From contig OZ037768.1 in assembly GCA_964035545.1 (NCBI GenBank), positions 15,843,375 through 15,903,374 on the forward strand: a DNA stretch of 60,000 bases, in the 5' to 3' direction. The notes beneath the pieces were generated by a model. That model saw nothing but the letters and a program-made list of their open reading frames with translations. It did not search any database and was not told where the DNA came from. Below are positions 57,250-60,000 of this stretch, in pieces (within the stretch, counting starts at the first letter, position 1; the number at the start of each line of letters is the position of its first letter). The position numbers and the translations under genes are program-made. This DNA comes from Bugula neritina. Lineage: Eukaryota; Bryozoa; Gymnolaemata; Cheilostomatida; Bugulidae.

Positions 57250-60000
57250 TCTATATACATCTTAATTTTTTGATTGCATGTGTCGCATGGTGCCACAGCA
57301 TAGTGTTATAATGAAGCAATAGTATTAATTATTAGTGGTATTTATTCTACTTACTACTACTAAGAAGTTTGTTGCATGCATTTAAAACAAAACTTCCGCC
57401 ATGGGTTGGGTTTGTGCTAATAAAAAATTTGAGTAGATATAAATTCAAAATAAAGAATAAATTTAGAAAATCATTTATTTTTATACTCGTGAACCTATAT
57501 TAGTGCACGAAATGCATCATGGTTATATATTTATGCTGGTCTTAATTCGTGTGTGAGAACCAGCCAATCAGCATGGAATGCAAAATAGATCAAAGGATTT
57601 ATTGCCAAATCTTGGAAACTAGAAAGTATTTTAACAGTTAAATTGTAAATTATTGAATATCAAACAATTTATGCTATAGACTATTAGAATTTGTAAAGCA
57701 ACTGCTGCTGCTTTTTTCATATGTGCTGCTTGTTTTTTAATGAAAGAAAAACCAATAAATTGATAAATGAACTTTGTATCAAGTTAAACAACAGGCATGA
57801 CAAGCAACCAAGCATAGAAAAATTTGTGAACATTGCCTGAACTAAAGCATATCTCTTTAAAAGTATCTTTATCGAAAGTGAGGTTACTAAATTTGCTGTA
57901 GAATATTGTCATTCAACCATATCTGTAAAAAGGATCTCTGTCACTGGAATCGGCTATCTAAAAATTGTTGTATTTAGTGAACAAATAAGTTAATTTGTTG
58001 CTGGATACTATATAAGACAACATACACAAGCTTGAGGGACATTGAATTATCCATACCTGTCAACAGTTCTTGCGACTTTATTCTAAATAAACAATTATTA
58101 ATTCAACTAGTGACGTAGCACACAAGGCACCTGAAAATATAATATTGTTCCTTAATTATTAGCTGAAATGACTGGTTATATTTGCGCCTATGAACAAATA
58201 TATAATTTAATCATTCACTCTGGGCTCCTGCATGTAATAAACCAAACACTCAGACTTTCCATTCATTTCAACCATGAAGAATGGGTTGAACATGCTCATG
58301 TATGAGGACTCATATATTGCATGTTTGCAGTGTAGGCCGACTTGCATATGTACAGATGTTATTACATCTTATGATAGAAGCATCTTTTTGGTAAAACAAT
58401 GCTACAGTTGTGGCTTAATGTAAGTTTAGGAAAATATAACAAAGAATAGGGTCTCCCAGGTCCTGAAGGGGACTTGTCACCAGTATAATGTCACATCTAA
58501 TGGTAACTTCATTAAATAACTAACCAATCAAATCATCTACTACTAAAAATATGAAGCTTGGTTGGCGTTCTGCCAGCCAACAGTAACCACTGAATCTAAA
58601 AACAGTGTTGACATGTTTAGCTTGATACTATCTCATTATTGAATGACAGATATCACTTTTAACACTGTGAATCAGTTATAGCTTGTTTTGCGGCTGTCTA
58701 AATGCCTGAATAAAATTCACTATTAAATAGTTGAACTTTTGGACGGACTACTAGGATATCTATAGATTTGGTAGCAAATAATTTTGTCGCAATCAATGAG
58801 GCAATATTTTCAACATTGCTGAAAGTCGCTACTCTATAGTTTTTATGATTGACTACTGAAGTGTTGAAAAAAGATCAGGTTAGTGTTATGAAATATCAAT
58901 GATGTTAGTTTGTGTTGTCCCTTGTACAATCCTATGCCTGCCAAGCAGTGCATTACTCAGTAAACTGTACTGTAAAGCACTAAAATAAAATGAATTATCA
59001 GTAGTTGGTTAAAACATACTTGAGTAGAGGAAGTATAGATAAGCTAAATAGTAGAGTATATACTATATAGTATTATCATTCAAACATGGTCATTGGATTT
59101 CAGTACTCTTATAAGCAACACTAAGTACGACGCTTGCTTGGTTTGTTGGAGCTATTCGTCAAGTTGTAGTGATAGTACATACGGCGAACATCTACTAGTG
59201 TTTCCTCATCACAACTGTAAGTATTTCTTATCTAGTTGAAATGTCTACCAAGTAAGTAATCACAATGTATGAGAATACAAAATGTAATGGTGACCAACCA
59301 GTAGTAAAACAAGTAAAATGAGTAAATTGGGTTCAAGAAAATATATTAAGTTCTATTATTTATTAAAAGTTTGCATTTTTAAACAGGCATTAGTTTATTA
59401 TGTACAAACAAAAATCATGCAACAATATTTAAGTGGGAATATGGTATCCACAGTACATAAGTATAATGTATGTAGCATCTCTGCGTATTTTAGTGGTTTA
59501 TGGCGACACTATAAAAGTGTATAAATTAAGAAGAACTGCACACAGTGTTATAATAGTGTCACAGACAGCATACCATATGTAGTTAATTCGTTCCCAACTA
59601 CTAAAAGTTAAAGAATATTCAGCTAGATAACCTTATTAAACTGCCGATGCCATGCTTTGTGGTTGGGTTACTCAATGGGCCTGTGATAATCACATACCAT
59701 AATGCCATAGGGTTACAATTGCTCCTGTACTACCTGAACGATCTTAAACCATTTTGTTAGTACGAGCTCAGGTAAAATCATTACTTGATCCGTAAAAAGT
59801 GAGCTCAAAGGACGCTGTAGGTTTTGCAACTGGGAAAGTGTCAGAGTGTGCCGGTTGTTGAATATAAAGTTGTCAGCACTTGTATGAATACAGTAAACAA
59901 GGCACGGTGGGCTCGGGATGAGTGGCTGATAGAGTCTGCTTCATGATTTTAATAGTCAACACTGCAAGGCAGTACCAGCTTGTCATGCTTATTATGGACA
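57250..60000. other. 3' flank of IQGAP, no gene recognised
   Basis: This is AT-rich sequence with only short chance frames (longest about 68 codons near 59318). A SINE-core-like CAATTGCTCCTGTAC occurs near 59718-59732. A possible donor (ACTGTAAGTATTTC, 59214) might mark an untranslated first exon of a gene continuing beyond the window, but nothing supports this further. Confidence 0.35.

Overview
The window is eukaryotic nuclear DNA from an AT-rich invertebrate genome. The evidence is spliced genes with GT/AG introns, metazoan-only families (IQGAP, tetraspanin, FAM81), Ty3/gypsy retrotransposons, tRNA-derived SINEs, and pogo-, hAT- and Harbinger-like DNA transposon debris. Gene content and a SINE core resembling some published molluscan SINEs suggest a lophotrochozoan, but the sequence alone does not fix the species. 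Nothing prokaryotic is present.

Layout. 1-1250: decayed pogo/Tigger-type (DDE) transposase fragment on the minus strand, beside an array of GACCCAACTTGCCCC motifs. 2044-5528 (+): complete six-exon tetraspanin gene. 7069-11049 (-): seven-exon coiled-coil gene of the FAM81 family, convergent with the tetraspanin. 11.1-13.8 kb: AT-rich sequence with a TG microsatellite. 13867-18250 (-): very young, GC-rich Ty3/gypsy element with identical 353-bp LTRs. Its reverse transcriptase, RNase H and integrase core have been deleted, but an intact gag and a textbook -1 frameshift signal remain. 20266-24577 (+): older Ty3/gypsy element with 122-bp LTRs and a 5-bp target duplication, broken by stops and frameshifts, with a Harbinger-like MITE inserted in its gag. 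24.6-28.3 kb: low-complexity AT-rich DNA with two tRNA-like relics. 28364-56824 (+): an entire IQGAP scaffold gene, reconstructed here as 36 coding exons with phases that close throughout (1663 aa), plus an alternative first coding exon at 30937-31249. 56.8-60 kb: 3' flank with no gene recognised.

The three host genes are unrelated in position and show no operon-like organisation. IQGAP is an actin, calmodulin and Rho-GTPase scaffold at the cell cortex. The tetraspanin is a four-pass membrane organiser. FAM81 proteins are coiled-coil proteins of poorly known role. IQGAP introns carry most of the dispersed repeats: three copies of one tRNA-derived SINE family, a hAT-like element, a (TAC)n tract, an (AT)n tract and several minisatellites.

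The strongest unusual signals are the frameshift cassette kept in the internally deleted retroelement, the two alternative IQGAP N-termini, the nested MITE, and the SINE family. No wholly new system was identified.
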